64,000 nt of DNA from assembly GCF_947179165.1 (NCBI RefSeq), contig NC_077244.1, positions 12,716,949 to 12,780,948 on the forward strand, given 5' to 3'. The translations under genes and the position numbers were made by a program. The DNA comes from Solanum dulcamara (lineage: Eukaryota > Streptophyta > Magnoliopsida > Solanales > Solanaceae). Numbering within the stretch: position 1 is the stretch's first letter; each line of letters opens with the position of its first letter. Of the stretch, positions 11,029-22,460 are shown piece by piece. The notes under the pieces are model-generated. The model made no database searches and had not been told where the DNA came from. It saw nothing but the letters and a program-made list of their open reading frames with translations.

Positions 11029-13602
11029 TATAATGACCCTGAAGGACGTCATTTTTGGAAATTCTTGAAAACTTACCACTTTACTATTCCATATAGTTGC
11101 CTTGAGTCATGTTTGATAAATATATGAGGTTAAAAATTGAAATCAGATTGAAAAGTTGAGATTTTTAGAAGTTTTAGAATTTTTAAAAGCTTTAAGTTGT
11201 TAAAATTGATTTTTTATATCATCTAGAGCTACGTATCTCAAAATAAAATTTTATCAATTTTATCAGCTATGAAATGCAAAATTTGGTCTAGGAGAATTGT
11301 GATTTTCAGTTCAAAGATTTTTATGGTGATTTGGAACCTTGAATTGTGTTTTTGTGGAAGTTAAGGTCTAAGTTTGAATTTGGTAAACATTCATAATTTG
11401 GAGCATGCATTGAATTTTAATTTTGTCAATTTTGTTAGATTAAGGAGATGATTTTGTCTAGATAGAGATTCAATTTATTTCTGAAGGTTCTGAGGACATT
11501 TTGGTCCTTTTTGATGAAAGCTTCTTAGTTGTGGCTTGGACAGGTGCCGTGACAAGGAGACCTCAGATTCATATTATGATGGTATATATGATTTGTGTTT
11601 TTGGGTTTCGAATGAATCCTGAGGGTCATCTCGGTGAAATTTTAGTTTTGATGTGTTGCTGTCTAGTGAACTCCACCATAGTATAGGTATTTTTTATTGC
11701 GGATATTCTGAAGATTCCTACTGTGATCAAACAAGGTAAGGTATCCTAGCCATCATAATCGCAGGGGTCAGTGCCGTGAATGCACCAGTCAATAAATGAG
11801 TTGACTTATGTTCCTCATCGCTATCGTATGGTGTGGGTCGTGATCGCGATTAGTAAAGCGACCTAGATAGATTCTTCTCTCCAAAATTAGGATTTTATTC
11901 CCATTCCTCTATTTTTGAACCCTAAAAGCTCGATGTGGGCACTTTCAAAGAATATTTTCAAGCCTAATTATTTGGGTAAGTGATTTTAACCCCAACCCTT
12001 AGTTACCCAATTATTATTTCATAATTTTTCCATCAAATCATCAATTTTGAATTCAAACCTTGAGTACATTTTCATGAACTTGAGTTTCAAGTAAATTGAG
12101 GTTTTAAGCTTGATTTCAACTCAATTTTCAATGCAACTTTACGTGTGAGTTCCAAAATCCTTGGGTAATGTATTTTCAAAGAAAACTTCCAGAATTTCCC
12201 CTAGTCTTTAGAATTGACTTTTTGGATCGATTTTCAAAATTAGCATTATGGGTATCAATGTTTATGAGCTCTTGTAGGAATCTATATTTGATTACATTTT
12301 ATAGATTTGGAGGCACATCATAAAGGGAAGGCTCAAGTGCCGAATTGATTTTATGCTCCTTTAAGGCAAGTGAAACTCTTTGACCTTCTTTAAAGTGTGT
12401 AGAACCTTGTTTGACGTTTTTGTATATTTGGGAATAATGAGGAATGGTGAAGGTCCTTGTATTATTTTATATGTTATCAAATGTTATTCAAAAATTATTA
12501 ATAATCATGTGGGAGTATAAAATGAATCAGTTGATTGATAATGTGTGATGTACCATAATTATGTGTGATTAGTTTTTGATATGGAAGTTATCATCCTCTC
12601 ATTATACATATGAATATGTTTATTTGCATGGTTCTAAGAAACTGTTATGATGGGTACTTTTTGAAAGTGATGAGAAAGAGGACAAAGATATTGAATCATT
12701 TTGAGGGACGTGCCATGCATCATGGTTGATACTATATTCGAGGAACGTGCCCCATGCTGGGGATGATATGATATTTGAGAGGCATTCCCCGCACTGGGAT
12801 AGGTGCATTGACTGATATGTCCTTCCTAAGTATCGTGTTACTAGGCAGTGGGTGTTTATCAATTAAACAAGCATGCATCACTTTATATGACATTTGCATC
12901 ACATTGCATTGCACTTCATTGTCTTTGCTTGACCTTTATGAGTGATTGCTATTTTATTGTGGTTGTTGATTATGGAATGTAGTAATGAAGTGTGGAGACT
13001 TTCATTATGTGAATTATGGTGTATCACTTGTATTGTGTTGCTCTTGTTATATTGTGAAACTGTTATGATAGGCTTGTTCTGATTCTTGTGTAGGTTGTAG
13101 TATGTGGAGGTTCGGATGGTGTGTCAGGGTACTTGTTTTCAGCATTTTTTATTTAGGGTTTGCTAGGGATGCTTGCTGAGTATCGCTTTTGTTTTGGTAC
13201 TCACTCCCTTTTTTTCTACACTTGTGTAGGTTACTAGCTCGAATTGTCTTGATCATTCCTCCTGCATCTTTTTTCAAGACCTTTATTAGAGTCTTGTAAG
13301 GTAGCTACTTGTTATTCTAGCAAATGTCACATACTTTTGATTATGTCTTTCTACTATTCCAGTATTTTAGATATTCAAACTTGTATTTTTCTTTGAATTG
13401 GTTGTATTAATTAGTCGTTTGTACACGTGACACCATATTTTGGGGAAGGTTTATTTATATTATGAATTCCATAATACTTAAATTATATTTAGTTTTATTT
13501 CTTTTCTTATTTCTGCATTTACCCTTTCTGAGGGTTGTTTAGGTTTATCTGTCTAGGTGAGATAACATAGGTCCTATTACACCTAGTTTTTAGGTCGTGA
13601 AA
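11029..13602 (+). repeat. 5' LTR of Tekay-1
   Basis: Begins TATAATGACC (compare TGTAAAGACC at 24064) and ends at about gtcgtgaaaa beside the primer site. It shares the order of landmarks with the Tekay-2 LTR: a start block about gene-like 'tgaaggtcattttt', a region at 11758-11870 with short CG-rich words (ATCGCGAT palindrome at 11843-11850), a weak repeat around 12700-12800, then a GAGTATC...GGTACTC pair and the hairpin CTACAC-TT-GTGTAG at 13216-13229. Confidence 0.7.
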
Positions 13603-13605
13603 AGT

Positions 13606-13620
13606 TGGTATTAGGGCCCC
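13606..13620 (+). promoter_or_regulatory. primer-binding site, tRNA-iMet type (mutated)
   Basis: Reads TGGTATTAGGGCCCC. It differs from the usual TGGTATCAGAGC by two substitutions within the first 12 bases and lies just inside the LTR end. Confidence 0.65.
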
Positions 13621-13802
13621 AAGTTTATTGATTTCATGTGTGTACAAGCCAAGTCTAGTAAAGTATCAAAGATCGACGTGGAGACGTTCGTTGCTTATAT
13701 TAGAGAGGCTATAAAGACTATTAGAAAATTCTTTTTGTTCATTTATTCTTATCTTGTGTGGTTACTTTCTCTAGTACTGAGTCATCTCGTGTTTTTTATC
13801 TA

Positions 13803-14272
13803 ATGGCTAGGACGAGAGCTACAACTGCTGGTAGAGAAGGGGTGGCAGTCTCCGAGCATATTAGTGAGACCCTATCTAGGGGTAGAGGCAGAGCTCGTGC
13901 GAGGGGAAGAGGTCATTCCCAAGGAACAGAACTAACAAAGGCCATGTTAGAGGTATTTTTTCTTGAGCCAAAGATGAGTGTTACAGGAGACCAGGTACCT
14001 CTGAAGTATGCTACCACACCTTTCCTTCATGATACCTTGCTAAGAGTATTGAGTGTACTTGAGGGTTTTACTCAGGATGGGAATGCAACAGGTATATTGT
14101 AGGGTTCTCAGACTAGAGCAAGGGGTAAATACTAAGGATCAACACTGGTCCCAGTCATACATCGTCCGATAGGACAACCACTAGAGGGTTAGGAGGTCGA
14201 TGCTAATCTTTTACTAGGGGTTAGAGCATATAGTACACCTTTGCTAATATTATCTGATGATGAGAAGCATCG
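13803..14272 (+). pseudogene. Tekay-1 gag, N-terminal part
   Basis: The reading starts at the ATG at 13803 (MARTRATTAG); an in-frame ATG 45 bases upstream is also possible. An arginine/glycine-rich stretch RGRGRARARGRGHSQG and an LRVLSVLEGFTQ block, found in the same place in Tekay-2 gag, identify it. The frame breaks with a stop at 14100, and degraded gag sequence continues until element F enters at 14273. The gag resumes at 19787. Confidence 0.7.
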
Positions 14273-15281
14273 TGATAATGCTCAATTATAGCTCTCGAAA
14301 AAGATATAGATGATCGATAGCAGTATATTTTACCCAACTAAAAGTCGGGGTCGAACCCACAGGGAATAGGTTGAAACAATTTTATTAGCTATTACTCATT
14401 CAATTGTAGTCGCTACTTCCCAAAAATAAAGATGCATAATGTAAAAGTGGGGGGTTGGTTGTGTAACAAAATAATAATGTGGTGACAAATAACAAGATTG
14501 AAGTTTTAAACTATATCAAGACTAGACTAGAATTGTGTTCCCCATAGCTTGTAAGTTAATAGGCTAATCATATTCATGATATCGTTCAATGTAATACATG
14601 TAAAATCTAGCGAGTTAGGTAATATATAATTAACCTCCCAATCCTTCTTAGATGTATCTCACTCATCTCCTCCCAGTCTCAGAATGTATACTTTACTAAC
14701 CCTCACCCTGGATCCCAGAGTACTATCTCCTCGTGGTCTCAAGTAACTTAGATAGAGTTTATTCGTTCTTTCAAAGCCAGACTCACCAAATTTCTGTTGT
14801 GAAGTCTTTTCCAAATCACTACCTCCCTCTCGAGCAAGAAATGAATACCGACATGTTCTTATTGCATGTAATAAATAAGAAAGAATTTTGAATTAATAAA
14901 TCACAATATATGCAACAAAAAATCACAAATATCAATCCTACTTTTTCATATTCTAGTTATGTCGTCATGATTCCCACAATGATAGTTGTGGTTTTAGCCC
15001 TAAATAATTATGATAAATAACTCAATAAACATGTATTAGAAGTCTTACAAATAAAATTGAATCAAATTCACAATTGAAAAACAAAACTTAGATTCAAACC
15101 ACCAACACTAGAACTTGAAGAAGTAAAGTTTGTGTTCTTGTCCCAAATCTGTCAAGCCATGGTTGAACAAGGAATCAAAGCTCAAAAATAGAGTTTAAGT
15201 CGTGTTTGCAGACTCTAAAAAATAACCAAAAATGTGTAAACAATGTCTAAAAGCATACCCTAAAAATATGACACAAGCGAG

Positions 15282-15290
15282 TATTTATAG
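15282..15290 (-). promoter_or_regulatory. TATA-like box in element F 3' LTR
   Basis: The minus strand reads CTATAAATA. The same word is conserved in the other LTR at 18936-18944 although the surrounding sequence differs. It lies immediately downstream, in sense, of the CCAC/GTGG palindrome cluster. Confidence 0.55.
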
Positions 15291-15349
15291 AAAACCAAAA
15301 CTATTCCTAAATAAACTAGAAAACCAACTTGGTTTTGGACTTGAACGGC

Positions 15350-15745
15350 ACTGGATAGGAGACACCACAGCCAGTGCTCATCACCATGGCTCGTGGTGGC
15401 CATCCTTGGTCATTTCCTTGGCCTTTTGTGGCTGTCCATATCACCACGACCAGTGGTGAGGACCACGGCTTGTGGTGAGGCCCTTGCTGGTTGCCTTGGC
15501 CATGTTGCTTCTTTCCTTAGCTCCTGGTGGTTGCCTTGTCCATGTCACTTCTTGCCTTAGAATTTTGATAGCTGTCCATACCACGAAGGTTCCCACCATG
15601 GCTAGTGGTGAGGACCACGGCTTGTGGTGAGGCTTCCTTGGTGTGAGCCTTAGCTAATTTTTTGGTAGCCTTTTTGGGAAGTAATCTTCACGACTTGGGG
15701 GTGCTTTTCACGGCCAGTACTTCCTACCACAGCCCGTGGTGGGTG
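15350..15745. repeat. cluster of CACCA...TGGTG dyads in element F 3' LTR
   Basis: Repeated imperfect palindromes of the type CCAC-N5-7-GTGG: CACCATGGCTCGTGGTG at 15382-15398, CACCACGACCAGTGGTG at 15442-15458, CCACGGCTTGTGG at 15463, and CCACAGCCCGTGG at 15727. The partner LTR has the same cluster at about 19015-19150, 19250-19300 and 19375-19410. Confidence 0.75.
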
Positions 15746-16105
15746 TATTGGTGGGTATACCTGGTCACAACATGTTGATTTAATCTCCTAACACCCATTC
15801 CAAGGTCCTTCAAGTCCCGGTGAAGTTCGTTCTTTGAGTTCTCCTTTAAAGTTATTGCAAAACCTTGCCAAACTCAAGTCAACGTAGAACTTCTTGCATA
15901 TTTTGCTTAAATTTTGACCTCAACTCAACACCTTAAGATCAATTAAATTTCCACATAAACCATGCCAAATACCTTCAACCCAAGCATACTTTAATTTTCC
16001 TGAAAACTAACTAAAAACACATATCAAACTAACAAAATGCGCTTGAGAACTTATAATAACTCCTTATTTTGAGCTTCACAAATGTTGTATTTTGGCGACA
16101 CATCA

Positions 16106-17896
16106 ACACCCTCAAATTAGAATTGTAGTTTATCCTCAAGCAATAACAAAACATAAACCAAACGACACACAAATAGAAATAACTCATAGGAAACATATAA
16201 CAACCTTGCAACATAAAACTCATGCCTAACTATACTCATGCAATCAAGTCATGCTGTAACCAACTCGTGAGGATTACTTCATGACATTGTACTATCCATA
16301 GATTAACCAAATCAATGCAAATAGTCATAGACCAGTAAATGTAGAAACAAACAACACAATCACAGTGCCCTCACTATAAAGAAGTCTCTCACACACTGTA
16401 TATAAGCAAAACAGAGACTGAAACAAGATTACTCGCATCTCAAAAGAAGTTCAACAATGCACAAGTAAATACCATAGGTTTGCCCTTATTTTCAACACTT
16501 CAACTCCTAAATAACCTTTTTAGGATTACAATAGGACTTTTTAGGCTTATAACACAGGCTCGGTCTTGGGTAGGATACAATTAGGATAAAAGTGACTACT
16601 TTGACCCTCAAAATGCTACTTTGGCTTAGCTACTTATTTTCAACACTCCAAATTCTTGTTGTTCCCTTATTTCCTCATTCTTACTTCTCGGGTGTGGTTT
16701 CCGCATTTGTTCAATCTTTTTCTTTCTTTATGACTCACTTTTGCACTTATTTTCTTTTTCACTTGCGGCCATAACCTACGTTTTTCTTTTCTTCTCTTCC
16801 ACCATTCTTTTCATACCCTAACTTTTATTCTTTCCTTATGGTAGCCACTCTTTGAGTTGAAGTATATAATCACCTAGGAAGGACCAGGTCCAAGATAAAA
16901 GTTCACAAAACCTATTCTCATTATAGTAGCCACCCTCAACTTAGCCTTTTGGCCTGAGTTGAGGTACACATTGTCTTTGGAGGGATCAGGGCCAAAATAA
17001 TGATTCACAGATTGTAAGGAAAGGAGAATTGTATTTTATCAAAGAAAAGGTCTATTTAAAGCCCAAAATTTGTTTCAAATGGTAAATTTTCATTTGGTTA
17101 GTTAATTTTAGGCTAAGTGACTCAATATCAACAAAGTCCTATGATCCTATCCTAATCCAGCTATCCAATTGTTTCAGTGAGACTAACCAGGAAGTTCTAG
17201 CTTATAAATGCATTAATCAAACTACATAAATTTAGCTCACACACACATAGCACTGATCGTATGGTATTTAGCCTAATCAACACAGTCATAACTAGAAAAT
17301 CACCATGTATAAAATTACAAAGATCCTAGCAAATCAGTTATCACATTTGAGATGCAATCACATAATCATTCACAAATTTTTGAATAGGGGCCACTTTTTT
17401 ACTTTCACTGGCTTACTACAAACTCCTTTAGAAACTTGTATTCACACAAAAAACCTAAACATGCCAGTTATACTAGATAATACACCTTCAGAGAAAAGAA
17501 ACATGACAAGAAAAATTCCAAAGAGTGTTTCAAGATGCCCCATTACCTACTAAAATTTGTGCATTATCCCCAATGCACTCAAAAATTCCAAAATTTAAAA
17601 TAAGGAAAATGATTATACCTACAATGCCCTTGGCATCAGTAGTAGGTTACTTGACTACTCAAACTTTATCAAGTATCCACATGGGTTTCCTCCCATGAAG
17701 CCTGATTTAATGTCGCGGCACGGCATAATGTACTTGATTACTCAGATTTCATCAAGTTTCCACATGGGTTGCCTCCTTCCTTGGGTTTTGCACTAACTTG
17801 AGTCCTATAGTAACCAAAACAATTTTTTTTAGTAAAACTAGGAAATAGAACTACAAACTGAACTAGCAAGTAATAGACTATTTCAAAATTGTATTT
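16106..17896 (-). other. non-coding internal region of element F
   Basis: No ORF resembling gag or pol. It contains two internal duplications. Around 17650-17790 a 46-bp block (TACTTGA...CATGGGTT.CCTCC) occurs twice with a 36-bp spacer. Around 16845-16990 a diverged block beginning gtagccac and containing aaggaccagg/agggatcagg occurs twice. The first block resembles 2690-2760 in the Athila-like element, just outside its integrase. Confidence 0.65.
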
Positions 17897-17911
17897 TCGG
17901 CAACGACGCCA
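17897..17911 (-). promoter_or_regulatory. primer-binding site, tRNA-Asp type, of element F
   Basis: The minus strand reads TGGCGTCGTTGCCGA, the same core as the Athila-like primer site at 8362-8379. It lies three bases inside the 5' LTR. Confidence 0.7.
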
Positions 17912-17914
17912 TTT

Positions 17915-19786
17915 TGATAATGCTCAATTATACCTCTCGAAAGAGATATAGATGATCGTTAGCACTATATTTTACCGAACTAAGATTCGGAGTCGAACCC
18001 ACAGGGAATAGGTTGAAATAATTTTATCAGTTATTACTCATTCAATTGTAGTCACTACTTCCGAAAATAAATATGCATAAAGTAAAAGAGGGAGGTTTGG
18101 TTGTGTTTCAGAAAAAAAAATAATGTGGTGAAACATAAACAAGATTAAAGTTGTAAACTATATGAAGACTAGACTAGAATTGTGTTCTCCATGGCTTGTA
18201 AGTTAATAGGATAATCGTATCGATATCGTTCAATGTATGACATGCAAAATCTAGTGAGTTGGGTAATATCTAATTCACCACCCGTTCCTTCTTAAATGTA
18301 TTTCATTCATCTCCTCCCATTCTAGAAATGTATAATTTACTAACCCTCACCTTATATCCCAAAGTACTATGTCCTCCTAGTCTCAAGTAAATTAGATGGA
18401 GTTTATCCCTTCTTTCAAAGCCAGACTCTCTGAATTTCTGTTGTGAAGTCTTTTCCTAATCTACCTCTCTTCCGGGTAAGAAATGAATACCTACATATTC
18501 TAAATGCATGTACTCACTAAGAAAGACTTTTAAATAAATAAATCACAATACATGCAACAATAAATCACAAATATCAATCCTGCTTTTGCCTATTCTAGTT
18601 ACGTCGTCATGATTCCCACAATGATAGTTGTGGGTTTAGCCTTGCATAATTATGATGAATAACTCAATAAAAACTGAATGAAACATGTATTAGAAGGCTT
18701 ACAAATAGAAATGATTTAAACTCATAATTGAAACATGAAACTTAGATTCAAATCACTAACACTAGAACTCGAAGAAGTCAAGTTTGCGTTCTTGTCCAGA
18801 ATCTGTATAGTCGTGGTTGAACAAGGAATCAAAGCTCAAAAATAGAGTTTAAGTCGTGTTTGCAGCCTCTAAACAATAAATAAAAAATTTTAAACAATTT
18901 CTAAAAGCGTACTCTAAAAATATAACACAAGATGGTATTTATAGAAACCTAAAACTAATCCTAAATAAAATAGGAAACCAACTTAGTTTGGGACTCGGAT
19001 GGTACTGGACAGGAGCTACCATGGCCAGTGGTGGGAACCAAAACTATTGGTTCCCTTCCTTTTTTATTACCTTGGTATTTTGTGGCTTGCCATCCCCTCC
19101 ATGGCATCCACCACGGCCAGTGGTGAGGACAATGGCTCGTGGTTAGGCCCTTGCTGGTTGCCTTGGCCATATTGCTTCTTGACTTGACTCCTGATAGTTG
19201 CATTTCCATGTTACTTCTTTCCTTGGCATTGTTATGGCTGGCCATACCACCATGGTTCCTACCAATTCTAGTGGTGAGGACCACGACTCGTGGTGAGGCT
19301 TCCTTGGTATGAGCCTTAGCCAATTTCTTGGAAGACTTACTGGGAAGTCATCTTCACGACTTGAGGGTGCTTTCCACAGCTAGTACTATCTACCACAGCT
19401 CGTGGTGGCTGTATTGGTGGGCATACCTGGTTACAACATGTTGATTTAATCTCCCAACACCTATTCCAAAGTCCTTCAAGTCCTGGTGAAGTTTGTTCTT
19501 TGCGTTCTCCTTTCAAGTTTTCGTGAAACCTTGCCAAACTCAAGTCAACCTAGAACTTCTTTAATATTTTGCTTTCCTTTTGACCTCACCACAATACCAA
19601 GCTACCATCATCCTTCAAGATCATTCAAATTTCCATATAAACCATGCCAAATACCATCAACCCAAGCATACTTTCAATTTTTCTGAAAACTAACTAAAAA
19701 CATATATCAAACTAATAAAATGCGCTTGAGAACTTATAATAACTCCTTTTTTGGAGAATCATAAATATCGTATTTTGGTGACATCA
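17915..19786 (-). repeat. 5' LTR of element F
   Basis: Partner of 14273-16105, sharing TGATAATGCTC at one end and tattttgg(t/c)gaca...tca at the other. Relative to its partner it has lost two bases at the terminal GACA(CA)TCA. It contains the conserved TATA-like word at 18936-18944 and a CCAC/GTGG dyad cluster. Confidence 0.85.
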
Positions 19787-20860
19787 AATATTTATGGGAA
19801 GTTCATAAAGATGGATCCACCTTATTTTTAGTGTAGAAAGTGTGATGATGCACATGAGTTCATGTCTATGTGTTCAGATTTTCTTGAGACAGTTAGTTTA
19901 GCTGAGTCTCGTAGGGTGATCTATGCTATACTTCAGTTGCATGGTCTGACCAGAGAGTGGTGGAAAGTCTACTTAAGTTCTAGACCAGATGGATCTCCAT
20001 CGGTGACTTAGGAATAGTTCACTCATGCTTTCTATGACCATTTTGTCCCTTGAAGTGTGAGGGAGGAGAGTAGACTAAGATTTGAGAGCTTGAGGCTAGA
20101 TAGACTCACAGTTGAACAGTATGAGACCTGTTATCATCAGCTGCTAGACATGCCTTGGTTATTATTCCAGATGAGACTAAGAGAATCTGCATATTCATGA
20201 TGAGATTGTCTTAACTCATCCATTCAATAGTGTTTAGAACATCCCGCGGTGGGGATTCCTTCCAGTCCATATGGGAGCCACCAAAGAGGTGGAGTTGATT
20301 GAATATTAGGAGTTTGGGGATATTAAGAGGACCCATACTTCTAGTTAGTTTTCTAGTGCCTCATGTGAAGACAAGAGATCTTTTATGAAAGGTGGTTTTT
20401 TCCAGCCCCATGGGATGATTCAAGCATCCCTGCAGGTATCAAAGGATGGTCAGACATCTTATTTCCCATTCATTTTATGTCAGAGTCCTCATGGTTCATA
20501 CAAGAGGCTGATAGGTCAAGGTGGTTATAGTTGTTACTCTGAATCATCATAATAGTCTTCAGTAAAGAGGTTTTGCTTTGGTTGTGGTGACCCATATCAT
20601 ATTATGTAGTATTTCCCTATTTAAGGTCAAAGAGGACCCCAACCTAGTTCTTCAATTCTGGCTAGCTCACCAACACCTCATACTAGAGGTTGAGGTAGAG
20701 CTCAGATAAGTTGAGAGAGTCGGACTCCGAACAAATGTGCTAGTGGATCCATGGTTCTGCATGGTGGAGATAGAGGTACAATTTAGACCGGAGGTGGTAG
20801 AGGAGGTCACTATTATGCTTTTTTGAGGAGATTTGAGGTTGAGGCTTCAAATGCAATATG
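19787..20860 (+). pseudogene. Tekay-1 gag, central and C-terminal part
   Basis: Continues the gag split by element F. Readable blocks are DDAHEFMSMC (about 19845), LQLHGLTREWWKVYL (about 19933-19975), VREESRLRFESLRLDRL (about 20058-20110) and a C-terminal zinc knuckle at about 20570-20620. The knuckle keeps CFGCG and the histidine, but its last cysteine is changed and a stop interrupts it. Several tryptophan codons have become stops (TGG to TAG or TGA). Homology ends near 20860. Role in the family: nucleocapsid and capsid. Confidence 0.75.
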
Positions 20861-22460
20861 GATCATACAAGATCTTATAGTCCATAGAAGGCTATCATGG
20901 ATAAGGTTCAGAGAGTTGAGTTCAGAGCTTCGATAGGACGAGAGGACCTACGATCGGTAGGAAATGGTCTGTAGTTATGATTCCAGACTTGGTGAAATTT
21001 TAAGATTTTTGGGTTTGTATGAGTAGGACCTACAACCCATAGATTGATTTACGTACCATATGAGTGGCTCGTGGAACTTGCCTAAATTTCTGACCCTCAG
21101 TATCTCAACCTATAGAGCAACAAAATGGTTCGTTGAAGGACTTACATTCTGTAGAGTCACTTTTGATAGTTAATTTTTAGGGTTATTCAATATTTTCCTA
21201 CCCATTTAATACCTAAAATATGTCATTTCTAGACTATTCCTAAGTCCTATAACTAACTTTACCCTTCAAAATCTAAACATTCCCTCTCATTCACTCAAAA
21301 CCCCAAAAGATCTCAAGTCTTTTTCTTTAAAGAATCTCTCAAGGTGATTTAGGGTTCTTCAAGCTTCAAGTTTCCTTTTCCAATTCCAAAGATAGGAATC
21401 ATCAAGATATGTGGGAATTTCATCCATGGATTCTTTTTTCATCCATGGAATCCCAGAGAACCTTCAAATTTTCTTTATGATTTCATCCAAAAATCAAGGT
21501 TTTTATTATTATGCTATGGATTGAATCAATTATTATTTTAAGTATTCCTATTGATCTTATTATGCATGATTTGATCTTAATTGCATGTTTTCAAGAATTT
21601 TTACATGAACCCATACAATATGAATATGTTGATTTTGAAATCAAATTTTGAGACTTTAAGCATGTATCATGAATTAAAGAAACTATGATTTAAGGATGCT
21701 TTTCAATGAAGTATCAATATGATTTTTATGAAAACAAGGTTGCTTCGTATTGAAGTATTCTCATTATGAAAGATTTCCATGATTTAGCCACTTTTGATTG
21801 AAGTGTGATTCTCTATGAAAAGCTTATCGTGTTCTAGAGACTTTCTATTAAGTATCTGTTATGATTTGATTATATTATGAATCATGATATGTTGGAAGGA
21901 GCTATTCTTATGATTTAAATATTTTATAATGAACTTGGTATTACTAAATTCTTACCATTTCAAAGACTATGATATGTTTATGTATGATATTTTGTTGAGA
22001 GTTTACTTAGCACCGAGTGGACTTTCGGGTGAAGGCTAACCAGTTAGTAGAGGTGGAGTTCTTTAGAAGCATTTCCGTTATCCCATAACTACGTTCTCCC
22101 GTAGGATGTCCCAATTTGGACAATCAACTTAATTTTAGTGGATCCATATTAGCTCACGTTTCATGGTCTTTAACATTGGTTTAGACAATTAAGATGCATA
22201 ACCTAATTTTAATTATTCTTTAATGTTTAATCATGTAATTGATACTTATTAGACTTATTTTAGCATAATTTAATACTTTTAAATTTTGATCACTTTCATT
22301 ATGACTAATTAATTTGCACTATTTATTTTATGCGATATCATTATTATTGTTTTGTTGAATATTTTAGTGTCATCACTCATCTTTTTTGTATTATTTTCTT
22401 AAGAAACACCTAGATAGTTGTATTTTGGTAGGACTAACAAAATACTTGAAGCACAAGTTA
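20861..22460 (+). repeat. LTR-like remnant of an unassigned Ty3/gypsy family
   Basis: The segment starts near 20940 with CTAC...GTAG words (CTAC-GATCG-GTAG at 20948-20960, acctacaaccc, acgtaccata). It continues with a leader-like stretch at 21230-21450 resembling the transcribed part of plant LTRs. It then has a block at 22010-22130 (accgagtggactttcgggtg) that I associate with Solanaceae gypsy LTRs. I found no partner copy, primer site or TSD, so family and ends are unknown. Confidence 0.4.

Larger units (their letters stand above)
14273..16105 (-). repeat. 3' LTR of element F
   Basis: Plus-strand ends TGATAATGCTC and GACACATCA. The partner is 17915-19786. It is bordered on the right by a purine-rich minus-strand tract (aatttgagggtgt), the expected polypurine tract position. 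A TATA-like box and a palindrome cluster lie inside and are listed separately. Confidence 0.85.
14273..19786 (-). mobile_element. non-autonomous LTR retrotransposon F (LARD-like), inserted in Tekay-1 gag
   Basis: Two direct LTRs (14273-16105 and 17915-19786) flank a 1.8-kb internal region without coding capacity. The primer site lies beside the right LTR on the minus strand, so the element is minus-strand. Removing it restores the gag colinearity of Tekay-1. Left flank 14268-14272 is CATCG; on the right, CATCA at 19782-19786 may be its TSD with one change, but it overlaps the LTR end, so the exact junction is ambiguous. By eye the LTRs differ at many positions, so the insertion is not recent. 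Confidence 0.85.
11029..20860 (+). mobile_element. Tekay/Del-type Ty3/gypsy retrotransposon 1, truncated and interrupted
   Basis: Plus-strand element with 5' LTR (11029-13602), iMet-type primer site and a gag pseudogene. Element F splits the gag at 14273-19786. Homology stops near 20860, shortly after the zinc-knuckle region; no protease, RT, integrase or 3' LTR follows. Its gag and LTR are related to Tekay-2 (24064 onward). Confidence 0.75.

Noticed and set aside
14341..14365. tRNA-like B box (ggtcgaaccc)
   Set aside because: No matching A box or cloverleaf around it. It is part of an LTR and recurs only in LTR copies.
19337..19543. Open frames inside the F LTRs (also 18961-19323 and 15232-15459)
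   Set aside because: Frames are not shared between the two LTR copies and run through the palindrome cluster. Non-coding LTR sequence.
21230..21450. Possible host 5' UTR or first exon (C/T-rich leader-like sequence)
   Set aside because: No ORF follows and the surrounding blocks look like an LTR, so a retroelement leader is the simpler reading.
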